Source of the DNA: Leifsonia sp. 1010
Lineage (GTDB): Bacteria > Actinomycetota > Actinomycetes > Actinomycetales > Microbacteriaceae
Direction: 5' to 3'
NCBI RefSeq assembly: GCF_031455295.1
Contig: NZ_JAVDSL010000004.1
Coordinates: 62,001 to 126,000 of the forward strand
Length of the DNA stretch: 64,000 bases
Part shown: positions 33,452-42,267 of the stretch, piece after piece
Layout of the letters: each line of letters begins with the position of its first letter
How positions within the stretch are numbered: position 1 is the first letter of the stretch
Notes under the pieces: generated by a model
Told to the model about the DNA's origin: nothing
Databases searched by the model: none
The model's input: only the letters and a program-made list of their open reading frames with translations
Translations under genes and position numbers: made by a program

Positions 33452-34440
33452 GCTTCCGCAACCAATCGGGTGAACGAAGCCACGGGCTCGGGCGCGATGG
33501 ATCCTTCGACGGTAGTCACATCTACACGATATTGAACGCTACCGACAAGCGCTGGTTGGGGGACGGCCTTTTGCAGACGGGAGCTCGTGATCGCGGGGAA
33601 ACAGTCATCGACCAGGTAGGCTCTCGGCGGGGTACGAAGCACCCATTGCTTCGGATATTCATCCGCATCGGATTCTCGCCATCCCAGCGATTCGAGTCGA
33701 CTCTCAAAAGCCCGGATGAGTCGGCGATCTAAGAGGCGCCGGATCGCGGCGATGTGCTCACCGAGCGTGCTACCTTGCTTCGCCCCGCCTGCCGCAGTGA
33801 CCTGGATCGAAAGCATATAAAGAGGCCTGCCAGGCGTCGGCTCTAGTTGGGTGACGGAATTGATTAGGTGAATGCGCTGTTCACTGCGCGTGGTCTTCAC
33901 CTCGGCGTCGAAACTGAGGAAGACGAAGTCGTGCTCCTCTCTATCAGGTCCGAGCCATGCGCTCATGACGTCGTCCGCAGACAGGGTGCGTAGGGAGTGC
34001 TCTGCCAGAAGAAGCTCCCCCAAGAGTCCGATCTGGGCCTCATCCGAGAGCTTCTGCTTCGTTCTGAGCAGTTCGCGGAACGAATCGACTCCTTCCGGAA
34101 TCGCCGCGGCGAAGCTCAGGCCGCCACGCATCAGGTCGACCACGGATGCGAGAACCAGGTAGGCCTCGTAATGCATCTCTCGCGCGTCGACTCGCAGCTC
34201 GGCCCAAACTCCCGCGCCGAGCTCGTCAACCACGTCTACAGTGATGCGTTCGAAGCCACTGAGTTCGGGCGCGGTCTCAGCTGCCGGTGTCCGAAGACGA
34301 ATCCATTCCTGCTCGGGGTTGAATTCGATGTATGCCTCCGGAGAGTCCAGAACCTTGCGGCGGCTGAAGAAGCCCGCGCGAAAATAGGCCTCGACATCGT
34401 CTCCGCTCAATCGCGAGCGCTGCGCGCTTTCACCGCTCAT
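33448..34440 (-). CDS. PD-(D/E)XK nuclease-like protein (DUF4420 type)
   Basis: A 330-residue protein; ATG 34438-34440 is chosen since GAGGAGG is 8 nt upstream, whereas the longer reading has no RBS. The nuclease core is visible as E142 in 'IGLLGELLLAE', D171 in 'EEHDFVF' and E180-x-K182 in 'SFDAEVKTTRS', the classic PD-(D/E)XK spacing. The family (PD-(D/E)XK motif protein, DUF4420) is recurrently found next to Z1 genes. It is the first gene of the leftward operon, coupled to the Z1 gene by a GTGA overlap, and is probably the DNA-cleaving subunit. Confidence 0.82.
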   Translation of the reverse strand: MSGESAQRSRLSGDDVEAYFRAGFFSRRKVLDSPEAYIEFNPEQEWIRLRTPAAETAPELSGFERITVDVVDELGAGVWAELRVDAREMHYEAYLVLASVVDLMRGGLSFAAAIPEGVDSFRELLRTKQKLSDEAQIGLLGELLLAEHSLRTLSADDVMSAWLGPDREEHDFVFLSFDAEVKTTRSEQRIHLINSVTQLEPTPGRPLYMLSIQVTAAGGAKQGSTLGEHIAAIRRLLDRRLIRAFESRLESLGWRESDADEYPKQWVLRTPPRAYLVDDCFPAITSSRLQKAVPQPALVGSVQYRVDVTTVEGSIAPEPVASFTRLVAEA

Positions 34441-34647
34441 CGATTTGTCCTCCTCGACTCGTGGCCCATCATGCTGATATTCGATCACCCAGCTTCGGCA
34501 CTTGAGTGGAACGGCCGACATCAGTCGGGATCGGCTCAACCATAGCGTTCGATATTCAACTGCGCCGTGACACAGACGCTCTTCCGCGAGATTCTCACAT
34601 GGCACGGCGAGCCCTCCAAACGATGACTCGGTCGATACCCTGAGAAA
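34441..34647. promoter_or_regulatory. Divergent promoter region of the Z1/MORC defence locus
   Basis: 207 bp between the two halves of the locus, markedly AT-richer than the backbone, holding the start regions of both operons. No perfect operator palindrome stands out. Shared control of nuclease/Z1 and ATPase/methyltransferase/Vsr transcription is expected from the layout. Confidence 0.45.
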
Positions 34648-36969
34648 ATGGTCCTGCGCGAATCAACGTCTGGCGACGATGTCAGGCGCACCGTCACGCT
34701 GCCACCGGACGAAAGCATCACTGACGCAATCGGTCGGGGCCACACTCTAGCGACGGCAGTCGCGGACATTATCGACAACTCCGTTGATGCGAGAGCAGAG
34801 AACGTTCGGATCCGATTCGTCACGGACGACGATCGACTCGTGGCCGTTCGCATCCGGGACGATGGCGACGGCATGACGCCAGCCCGTCTTCAGGACGCCA
34901 TGACGCTGGGGAAGCAAAGAGAACAGGAGGACGGAGCCCTAGGACATTTCGGTATCGGGTTGAAGGCCGCTTCGCTTAGCCAGGCGCTCACGCTCACCGT
35001 CTATTCGCAGCACTCCTCCGCGGATCCCTGTGCGATGCGAATCCATCGCGGATCGTTCACCGGTGAGGTTCTGGACGACATCGCCGCGCGCAACGGCTAC
35101 GACTGGGACGACCGCGGCCCGGCCAGCACGGGCACCGTCGTTGAGTGGCGCGACCTCGAGACCATCAACCAGTCACAACTGCGAGCCGAACGCCGCAGCT
35201 GGCTCGAGCGGACGATCACGTCGTTGATGCAAACCCTTGGTCTAACGTTCCATCGCCTCATCCAGGAGCGCGGTGTCCGGATCGCAATAGACACTTGGGA
35301 CTACCGCCTAGGAGCTCCGGGATTCCCGCGAACCGTGGAACCGCGCGATCCGTTCCAATTCAACCTCTCGGGCGACGCCCGCTACCCGACGACGATCTCG
35401 GCGACGACCAGCGACGGCGCACGGCTCGACGCTGAATGCTTCATTCTGCCGCCGAGGTCGGACTCGCCATCTGCTTGGCTGCTCGGGCGGAACCCGGTGG
35501 AGTGGCAGGGGATCTACGTTTATCGCAACGACCGGCTTCTTCAGGCCGGCGGCTGGCTTGACGTGCGCCAGGACGACAAGCGACTCCGCCTTGCCCGCAT
35601 GCGGATGAACTTGACCAAACCGCTGGAACGCCACCTCCGTCTACGGCATGAGAAGAGCGGGGTTACTGCCACGCCGGAGTTCACGGCGGCGCTCGAAGCG
35701 GCGACTAACGCGAGCGGTGTGACGCTCGACCGGTTCCGCGATGACGCCGTGGAGACGTATCGCATCTCGAATGTGAAGAAACAGGCCGTCAAGCCCGCGG
35801 CACCGATCGAGTCGGGTTTGCCGGACCGCGTCGTGGAGGCGGTCAGAGATGAGTTGGGTGAGAGGGACGAGGAGCCCATCCGGATCGAGTGGAGGATGCT
35901 GCCCGAGGACCGCCTTTTCGAGATGCACCACGACAGGCGCGTGTTGCGTTTCAACCTCGGGTACCGTTCCGCCCTGGGCGGCGAGAATTCCGCAATCATC
36001 CCGACACTCGTGTACCTGCTCCTCGAGAGCAACTTCACGAAGTCCCGACTCAACCAGGTGACCAAAAATCAGATCGACGCGTGGCAGACGATCGCGTCCG
36101 CCGCGCTACTTGCGCAGCTCAGCGAGAACGCATACGACCCGCTCGCGAACTGGCCGAAGCCCGAGGCCGTCCCGGCGGACACGGAACCGCGTCCCAACAT
36201 CATGGCCGGCCCACGCCCCGCCCCGCCGTCCATCGAACTGCGTTGGGCACACCTAGGCCATCGTGGACAAGTTCCACCCGAACCGGCGGAAGAGCTCGAC
36301 GATAGTGCCGGTTGGGAGATGGAAACCGCAGAGCTAGTCGTGCCGGTCTCGAGCGTCGAGCGCCCGGAAGACGGCGCAACTGGTCCATCACAGGTCAACG
36401 AACCCTTCTCGCCGCCTGAAGAGTCGGTTGCCGAAGTCGATATCGGCGAGCACGAGAGGGAGTCGGGCGAGCTTGCCGCTTCGCCGCAGCCTAACGTCAA
36501 CGAGACGGAGGCGGCCCGCGAACGGCTCCCACCTCTGGACGTTCACCCCGGCGACCGAGAGATCGTGGCGATGTACCGCGGCCGCACCAATATAGATGCG
36601 ATCGCGACGACGCTGGACATGGAGCAGCGCGATGTCGCGATGCGCCTCTGTGCACTAGTGCTCGACCTCGAAGGCGACGACATCGACGACCAGAGACTTG
36701 CCGCAATGCACGGCATGCCGTACACGCCCGACGACCGGGAGCGAATTCTCGAGATGTACCGAGATCGGCGCACTGTGCGGGCCATCGCAGCGCACTTCAA
36801 CCGCACTCCGTTCGCAATAGCGTGGCAACTGCTCTCCAGTCCCAAACGGCCCGTCGAAGTGCCGCGTAACCTGATCAAGCGCATTGATCGGGCTCTTCCG
36901 CGTGCGGCCGGCACGCCCTCGCCTGATGCGCTCGAACGTCAGTCCAGGCCTCTAACATTGGAGGAATGA
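34648..36969 (+). CDS. GHKL (MORC/MutL-like) ATPase with two C-terminal helix-turn-helix repeats
   Basis: A 773-residue protein. The Bergerat ATP site is complete: N-box 'AVADIIDNSVDA' (37-48, N44; note Asp40 where MutL/MORC usually have the general-base Glu), G1 'RDDGDGM' (70-76), and G2 'LGHFGIGLKAAS' (98-109). A transducer-like domain follows to about residue 330, then a helical region and a charged disordered linker (about 480-620). The C-terminus carries two similar HTH units, 'DREIVAMYRGRTNIDAIATTLDMEQRDVAMRL' (about 634-666) and 'DDRERILEMYRDRRTVRAIAAHFNRTPFAIAW' (about 694-725), probably DNA-binding. Its stop overlaps the methyltransferase start (ATGA). Likely an ATP-gated clamp that licenses the nuclease. 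Confidence 0.88.
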   Translation: MVLRESTSGDDVRRTVTLPPDESITDAIGRGHTLATAVADIIDNSVDARAENVRIRFVTDDDRLVAVRIRDDGDGMTPARLQDAMTLGKQREQEDGALGHFGIGLKAASLSQALTLTVYSQHSSADPCAMRIHRGSFTGEVLDDIAARNGYDWDDRGPASTGTVVEWRDLETINQSQLRAERRSWLERTITSLMQTLGLTFHRLIQERGVRIAIDTWDYRLGAPGFPRTVEPRDPFQFNLSGDARYPTTISATTSDGARLDAECFILPPRSDSPSAWLLGRNPVEWQGIYVYRNDRLLQAGGWLDVRQDDKRLRLARMRMNLTKPLERHLRLRHEKSGVTATPEFTAALEAATNASGVTLDRFRDDAVETYRISNVKKQAVKPAAPIESGLPDRVVEAVRDELGERDEEPIRIEWRMLPEDRLFEMHHDRRVLRFNLGYRSALGGENSAIIPTLVYLLLESNFTKSRLNQVTKNQIDAWQTIASAALLAQLSENAYDPLANWPKPEAVPADTEPRPNIMAGPRPAPPSIELRWAHLGHRGQVPPEPAEELDDSAGWEMETAELVVPVSSVERPEDGATGPSQVNEPFSPPEESVAEVDIGEHERESGELAASPQPNVNETEAARERLPPLDVHPGDREIVAMYRGRTNIDAIATTLDMEQRDVAMRLCALVLDLEGDDIDDQRLAAMHGMPYTPDDRERILEMYRDRRTVRAIAAHFNRTPFAIAWQLLSSPKRPVEVPRNLIKRIDRALPRAAGTPSPDALERQSRPLTLEE

Positions 36970-38069
36970 CCCCCTCACCTGGCACAAGGATCAAGGTGCT
37001 CGATCTGTTCGCAGGTGCGGGCGGCCTTTCGGCTGGGCTCCATGAAGCGTCGACGCGCTTCAGCACCGTCCGCGCTGTGGAGATGGACAAGGCAGCCGCG
37101 GCCTCTTACGAGGCGACGTTCGGCCGAGGGCTCACATATGCTGGCCCGATCCAGGATTGGCTCGCTGAAGAGGACGTCCCTGAAGTTGATGTCATCGTGG
37201 GGGGCCCTCCGTGCCAAGGCTTCTCGACTCTCGGTAAGCAGGATGTGGAAGACCAGCGTAATTTCCTGTGGCAGGAGTACGCCGAGACGATCGTGCGAGC
37301 CAAGCCCCGCTATTTCGTCGTGGAGAACGTTGCGGCCTTCGCTAAATCGCGTCAGTTCGAGGACTTTACGACAGCGACCCGTCTTGGAGGATCGCTCGCC
37401 GACTATCAATTCGAACACCGAGTCCTCAACGCTGCGGATTTCGGTGCCCCGCAGGCTCGGAAACGGGCCGTCGTTATCGGCTGGCGCCGTGACGTCGCGT
37501 TCCCCGGATGGCCGGATCCGACGCATTCGGCAGACGGTCGTGCGCTCCCGAAGCACAAGACGGTGGCGGATGCGCTGAATCCTGTGCCGCTCGCCCCGGA
37601 TATGGACGAGGAATTCAGCCGTTGGAGATTCGAGTTCGGAGGCCGGGAGTACGCGGGTTCTTTTACACCTCGGCAGATGCACTGGAGTCGCGAGTACTCA
37701 GACCTTTCCAAGAGACGATTCCGCGAAATTCCAGAAGGCGGTAATCGATTCGACCTGCCGGATACGCTGTTGGCCGAATGCTGGAAGAAGCACCGCACGG
37801 GCTCCGCGGACGTGATGGGACGCCTGCATTGGAACCGGCCATCGGTGACGATTAGGACTGAGTTCTTCAAGCCGGAGAAGGGCCGATACCTTCATCCCGA
37901 TCCTGAAGTGCACCGCGCAATCACGCACTACGAAGCGGCCCTGCTTCAGGGGTTCCCCGATAATCACCGCTTCGTAGGCTCGCGCACTGCGATCGCTAAG
38001 CAGATTGGCAATGCCGTCCCGATCCCGCTCGGCGCCGCCATCGGGCGGCAACTCTCTAACGTTCTCTGA
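36966..38069 (+). CDS. dcm: DNA (cytosine-5-)-methyltransferase
   Basis: A 367-residue C5 methyltransferase with all ten-motif landmarks: I 'VLDLFAGAGGLSAG' (11-24), IV 'GGPPCQGFS' with catalytic C83, VI 'VVENVAAF' (E120-N-V), VIII 'QARKRAVV' (163-170) and X 'AIAKQIGNAVPIPLG' near the C-terminus. The target-recognition region is about 200-300. ATGA overlap with the GHKL gene and a 1-nt gap to vsr show one rightward operon. It would mark self DNA (site unknown) in a restriction-like scheme where the Z1/GHKL/nuclease set acts on unmarked DNA. Confidence 0.93.
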   Translation: MTPSPGTRIKVLDLFAGAGGLSAGLHEASTRFSTVRAVEMDKAAAASYEATFGRGLTYAGPIQDWLAEEDVPEVDVIVGGPPCQGFSTLGKQDVEDQRNFLWQEYAETIVRAKPRYFVVENVAAFAKSRQFEDFTTATRLGGSLADYQFEHRVLNAADFGAPQARKRAVVIGWRRDVAFPGWPDPTHSADGRALPKHKTVADALNPVPLAPDMDEEFSRWRFEFGGREYAGSFTPRQMHWSREYSDLSKRRFREIPEGGNRFDLPDTLLAECWKKHRTGSADVMGRLHWNRPSVTIRTEFFKPEKGRYLHPDPEVHRAITHYEAALLQGFPDNHRFVGSRTAIAKQIGNAVPIPLGAAIGRQLSNVL

Positions 38070-38070
38070 C

Positions 38071-38493
38071 ATGTCCTGGGCGTCGTCTCCGGGCTCCCGT
38101 CGCTCAATGCAGGCGAACCGGGGACGCGACACGTTACCGGAACTTGCCGTCCGAAGACTGCTGCACGCCGACGGTCTCCGCTACCGCGTCGATTACGCTC
38201 CAATTGGCGGCCGACGACGCGCGGACATTGTCTTTACGCGCCAGAAGCTTTGCGTCTTCATCGACGGGTGCTTTTGGCACGGCTGCCCGGCTCACGCGAC
38301 TAGACCTAAGTCAAACGCAGATTATTGGACGCCGAAGCTGGACCGAAACGTAGAGCGTGACCGTGAAACGACTATCTTGCTTCAGCAAGCGGGATGGACT
38401 GTGCTTCGCTTCTGGGAGCATGAGACACCGCTTGACGTGGCAAAATCAATCATCCAGGCCGTCCGCTTCCCGCAAGGCGCGGACCACTGCTAG
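38071..38493 (+). CDS. vsr: Very short patch repair endonuclease
   Basis: A 140-residue nuclease starting 1 nt after dcm. 'MQANRGRDTLPELAVRRLLHADGLRYRVD' is the family N-terminus, D52 in 'RRADIVF' matches the catalytic Asp, and 'CVFIDGCFWHGCP' carries the zinc ligands and the active-site His (H70). 'TPKLDRNVERDRETTILLQQAGWTVLRFWEHE' completes the fold. It nicks T:G mismatches arising by deamination of 5-methylcytosine made by the adjacent Dcm. Vsr may also act as an effector in the wider system, but repair is the simpler reading. Confidence 0.92.
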   Translation: MSWASSPGSRRSMQANRGRDTLPELAVRRLLHADGLRYRVDYAPIGGRRRADIVFTRQKLCVFIDGCFWHGCPAHATRPKSNADYWTPKLDRNVERDRETTILLQQAGWTVLRFWEHETPLDVAKSIIQAVRFPQGADHC

Positions 38494-38909
38494 TGCCGCT
38501 GCGCCTGGCATCTTCAGCCCCACGAGTGGCGCGACTCCAGTACCGGCTAAGGACGAATAGAGCCGGCGAAGGAACGCGATCTGTAAAGTCACTGCACGGC
38601 GAAGTGGCGAACGAGGAGGGTATCTCGGCTGCCCGGCATCCCCGTGGCCCAAGGCGGCAACTCCTGAAATCTAGACCCTAGGGTCGGTACCGGGTATGAC
38701 CGAATAGATCGCTAGGGCGGCGCCCAGAGGAATGAGCAATCGCCCGGCAGGGCAACCGTCTTGAACAGGGCACGCTGCCCGTGTCAGCTCTTGGTCGGGG
38801 CTCAAGCTTGCCGCGTCCTTCTGATCAAGCAACCGTTGAAGCGTCAAGAGACGAGCAACCTGCACGTGATACGCGAGCGGCGCGCGCCCCATTTTCCCGC
38901 ACTCGAAAG

Positions 38910-38930
38910 GTGCCCCTGGAGGGACTCGAA
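38910..38930. repeat. attL-like direct repeat of the tRNA-Arg 3' end
   Basis: Exactly matches 61438-61458, that is the last 20 nt of the tRNA-Arg(CCT) gene plus one flanking base, in the same orientation. It begins GTGCCCCTGGAGGGACTCGA. This is what a tyrosine integrase leaves after inserting at a tRNA 3' end. Confidence 0.8.
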
Positions 38931-39037
38931 AACTGCGACCACCCTTTAAGCCCCGTTCCCGTGATGCCAAAATCCGCGGAATTCCGCGCTTTTTATCCCC
39001 CTCGAGATGACTGCGATCACCTAGGAACTCACTCGAT

Positions 39038-39058
39038 TGTGGGCAAATTGTGGGCAAA
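39038..39058. repeat. Arm-type tandem repeat near left att
   Basis: Two direct copies of TGTGGGCAAA separated by one T. Identical 21-nt sequence at 61348-61368. Probably integrase arm-binding sites. Confidence 0.6.
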
Positions 39059-39184
39059 AAAAGTGACTGCGGGATCATGAGCGTTCTGACATCTCGACCC
39101 ATCGATAGCGGTTCTGGCCTGAGGACGAGTCTCGTGAATCAACCGCCTCATTGAACCTCTCGCCGGACAGACTCGCAGAAAGTG

Positions 39185-40003
39185 TCAGCCGTTGGGAAGG
39201 TCGCGCGTCGCTTCGATCTCGGCTCGCGCCTCCACGTACTTAGACCATCCAGCCGTCGCCGTCGCTAGCACCGACCCCACAGTGACCAATGGCAGGCCCC
39301 ACACCACCGGATTCATCCACGTCGTATCAGTGAACTTGATTCCGAACCAGGTCCAGACAAGCACACCGGCAACAAGAAGGGCCCAGGCCCAGAGAACCCC
39401 GCGCGCGGTTTCCGTAGCTTTCGCGTAGCTGGCCTTGTCGGCGCGCCGAACACGGAACGCCCATACAGTCAGCACGACTGCGGCAATCGTGCCCGGCATG
39501 AATAGTGCCACGGCAATTACAAATTGAGCCGGGGTAGACCAAAGCGGAGCGAACGACTGCAGCATCAGCCCGTCAAGGCCGACCGGGATGAGAAAAAGTC
39601 CGGGCTGATTCGCACCCTCCGGATAGAACTCCGTCAAACCCAGCAGTAGCACGGCGACCGACAAACCCAGCAACAACAAGCCCAAGCCCCCGGCTTGGGG
39701 TGCCCAGCCGGCCCCTACAACGAGGAGACCCACGACAAACAGAAGCGCTGAGCTGCAAACAAACGAAGCACCGAGTATCCGACTGGCGCGCGCCCGACGA
39801 CGAGCATGCAGGAAAGGCTGGAACTGGTAACCAATCCCGATCGCGAAGCCTGCCAACAATGAAAGACCCTGGGTGACAAGGGGGACATGGCTAGTGAAGG
39901 ACGCAGCTACGATCAGCCCCGCCGAAAATACCAGGAGCCCGTAGCCCAGCGGCGACGCCCACCGACGCTCTCGGAGAGAATCAAAGGGATCACCAATTGT
40001 CAC
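39185..40003 (-). CDS. Polytopic membrane protein of unknown function
   Basis: A 272-residue protein with about eight TM helices: 'GYGLLVFSAGLIVAASFTSH', 'GLSLLAGFAIGIGYQFQP', 'ILGASFVCSSALLFVVGLLVVGAG', 'GLLLLGLSVAVLLLGLTEF', 'FVIAVALFMPGTIAAVVLTVWAF', 'GVLWAWALLVAGVLVWTWFGI' and others. No transporter signature is apparent. It is the first gene inside the right sub-island and is divergent from the type III operon by about 280 bp. Its link to defence, if any, is by position only. Not recognised as a family. Confidence 0.75.
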   Translation of the reverse strand: MTIGDPFDSLRERRWASPLGYGLLVFSAGLIVAASFTSHVPLVTQGLSLLAGFAIGIGYQFQPFLHARRRARASRILGASFVCSSALLFVVGLLVVGAGWAPQAGGLGLLLLGLSVAVLLLGLTEFYPEGANQPGLFLIPVGLDGLMLQSFAPLWSTPAQFVIAVALFMPGTIAAVVLTVWAFRVRRADKASYAKATETARGVLWAWALLVAGVLVWTWFGIKFTDTTWMNPVVWGLPLVTVGSVLATATAGWSKYVEARAEIEATRDLPNG

Positions 40004-40287
40004 AGCGCCAGATTATGCGCACCCAGTGACACGTACGCTCGTAACACTTGTGCGTGTCTTCCCGCTGGCCCAGCCCTGATGCTTAGAATGCGAGTCCGTG
40101 CCGGTCTGACGAGGCCGCGCAGTTGTGAGTACTGGCGAGACACACTCGCAGCTGGTTGGGATCGCTCCCGAATGTGGAGCGCGCCGGACCGACTCAAGCG
40201 CGAGGTCTGACGCCGCCGATAGTGTGATCTCACCTCACCTGAGGATCGGAAACTTAGCGAGCGCAAGCGCGCAAGGAGTAACTACAT

Positions 40288-42267
40288 ATGACTGACTTTG
40301 TGCCGGGAGAGACGGAGGACGCGCGAGCTGAGCTGCTTGCTCACCTCCGGGACCTGATCCCCGCGGCGTTCGCCGATGGCGGCGCACTGGATCGCGAAGC
40401 CCTTCTCGACGCGCTGGGGCTCTCTGATGACGATTCGGCCCCGGCATTCGCTTTTTCTTGGCCATCAATCGAGATGGCTCGAGTCGAGGCTCGCGCCGCA
40501 ACGACAGCCACGCTTCGACCGGATGTAGACGCGTCCGTGGAATGGGACACCGCCAGAGATGTGCTGGTCGAGGGCGACAACCTTCAGGTACTCAAACTGC
40601 TAAAGAAGGGATACGCCGGCCAGATCAAGTTGATCTACATCGATCCGCCCTACAACACCGGAGATTCGTTCACGTACAACGACGACTTCGCTGTGCCAGA
40701 GAGCGAATACCTTCAAGCAACCGGCCAGGTCGACGAGCAGGGCAACGCCATGACGAGCCGACTTGAAACGAGCGGCCGCAAGCACGACCCGTGGCTCACG
40801 ATGATGTTTTCAAGACTCACTGTCGCACGCACCTTGCTGCGCAGGGACGGCGTGTTCCTCGCGTCGATCGACAACAACGAGGTTCATCACCTGCGCCTCC
40901 TCCTCGATGCCATCTTCGGGCCCGAAAACTTCGTAGACATGATGACCTGGCGCGGCGCGCGAAAGGGCGATGCAAAGCTCACCGGAGGCGGACAGGACTA
41001 CATCTTGGTCTATGCGCGCGATCGCGCGTTTCTCCAGGCCAACGACATCAAGTGGCGCGAGCGTAAGGAAGGCCTCGAGCCTGTGTACGCCAAGGTTGCG
41101 GAGCTCCAGACCCAGTACGGAGCGGACTACGACGCGGCGTCTGCGGCACTCCGTGAATGGTATCGATCGCTTTCTGACGAGGACCCGTCGAAGGCGCACG
41201 CCCACTACAACAAGATCGACGACCTCGGAGTTTGGTTCGGCGACAACATCACGAGTCCCAACTTTCGCGAAAACCTGCGCTACACGTGGAAGGGCTATGA
41301 GCCTCCGGAAAACGGGTGGCGATACGAGCGCGAAACTATGGAGAAGCTCGATTCTGAAGGGCGCCTCGTATATCCCGAGGACAAAACCAAGCGCGTCAAA
41401 ATCAAGTTCTACTTGCCGATGCGTGAGACCTGGGCCCCGGCTTCGGTGTTCTACCGAGATCGTCGTGCTGCCTCAACTGCGCTCGACGAGCTCATGGGAG
41501 TCAAGGTCTTCGACGACCCGAAGTCGACAGACGTGCTCGCTCGCCTCTTCCACAGCATGACTGATGACGGCGACATCATCGTCGACTTCTTCGCTGGTTC
41601 TGGGTCCACTGGGCAGGCGGTCTGGGAGCAGAATCCGCGAGACGGCAAGACGCGCCGCTGGGTCCTTGTCCAACGCCCCGAGAAACCCGACACGAGCACC
41701 GAGTCTGGCAAAAACGCGATCAAGCAGGGCTACGCCACTATTTTTGAAGTGACCGCTGAACGACTTCGTCGTGCAGCCTTGATAACACCTCAAGCCGACG
41801 GCTCCGCGCCGGGAATTCGAGTCTTCCGCACCACGGAGACAAATCTTGTCGTAGAGTCCCCGATTATCGCTTCCGAGGGGATGTCTGGTCAGGATCTGCT
41901 AACCGCCGCGATCGACCGGGCGATAAAGCCGCCGGTGAAGGACGATGCAGTCGAGCTCGACGTAGCGTGGGAGGTCGTGCTCAAAGCGACCAACCTCCAG
42001 CTCGACGCGCGCGTGACGGTTTCCGACATCGGAGGGGTCAACGTCTACGAGTTTGCACGCGCAGACTCCCCGGAAGATGGCACACGTTACCTTGTGAGCC
42101 TCGGTGCGTTCTCACTCGCCACCGCTGATGCCATTGGCCTCCAGGACAGTGACACCCTGATTCTGCGCACCGACCGAATCTCGGACGACGTGACCCTGAC
42201 GCTTGCGCCGCGTCTCCAGTCCAAGTTGATCCTCCTGGAGCGGGTGCCTCGTGAAGTTTCGCTTTGA
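40288..42267 (+). CDS. mod: Type III restriction-modification system methyltransferase (Mod)
   Basis: A 659-residue beta-class N6-adenine DNA methyltransferase. The catalytic motif 'LIYIDPPYNTGDSF' (DPPY at 119-122) precedes the SAM motif 'DFFAGSGSTGQAV' (about 432-444), with the target-recognition domain in between, the order typical of Mod proteins. 'DDVLVEGDNLQVLKLLKKGYAGQI'-like segment (GDNLQVLKLLKKGYAG) just before it is also standard. AAGGAG lies 9 nt before the ATG. It modifies one strand of an asymmetric site and gives Res its specificity. Overlaps the res start by 17 nt. Confidence 0.93.
   Translation: MTDFVPGETEDARAELLAHLRDLIPAAFADGGALDREALLDALGLSDDDSAPAFAFSWPSIEMARVEARAATTATLRPDVDASVEWDTARDVLVEGDNLQVLKLLKKGYAGQIKLIYIDPPYNTGDSFTYNDDFAVPESEYLQATGQVDEQGNAMTSRLETSGRKHDPWLTMMFSRLTVARTLLRRDGVFLASIDNNEVHHLRLLLDAIFGPENFVDMMTWRGARKGDAKLTGGGQDYILVYARDRAFLQANDIKWRERKEGLEPVYAKVAELQTQYGADYDAASAALREWYRSLSDEDPSKAHAHYNKIDDLGVWFGDNITSPNFRENLRYTWKGYEPPENGWRYERETMEKLDSEGRLVYPEDKTKRVKIKFYLPMRETWAPASVFYRDRRAASTALDELMGVKVFDDPKSTDVLARLFHSMTDDGDIIVDFFAGSGSTGQAVWEQNPRDGKTRRWVLVQRPEKPDTSTESGKNAIKQGYATIFEVTAERLRRAALITPQADGSAPGIRVFRTTETNLVVESPIIASEGMSGQDLLTAAIDRAIKPPVKDDAVELDVAWEVVLKATNLQLDARVTVSDIGGVNVYEFARADSPEDGTRYLVSLGAFSLATADAIGLQDSDTLILRTDRISDDVTLTLAPRLQSKLILLERVPREVSL

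Larger units (their letters stand above)
29990..38930. mobile_element. Left sub-island (defence cargo, no recombinase of its own)
   Basis: Bounded by two diverged copies of the same att-like region (about 29990-30122 and 38910-39058). Contents: Z1, PD-(D/E)XK, GHKL ATPase, DNA methyltransferase and Vsr genes only; there is no integrase or relaxase inside. Codon use and base composition are visibly less GC-rich than in the neighbouring backbone. Probably delivered by an integrase of the same att specificity as the one at 52206 and now either trapped or mobilised in trans. Confidence 0.55.
38494..39184. other. Junction region between the two sub-islands, with att site
   Basis: Contains the 21-bp tRNA-Arg 3'-end copy (38910-38930), the 20-mer AAAATCCGCGGAATTCCGCG (38969-38988) and the arm-like repeat (39038-39058). 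A 73-residue minus-strand ORF (38671-38892, with one hydrophobic segment LLIPLGAALAIYSVI) could be a small membrane protein but has a poor RBS. From 39060 to 39184 I see nothing. Confidence 0.55.

Noticed and set aside
38671-38892. 73-residue minus-strand ORF with one hydrophobic stretch
   Set aside because: Weak RBS, overlaps the att junction region, and no family recognised; mentioned only in the gap entry.
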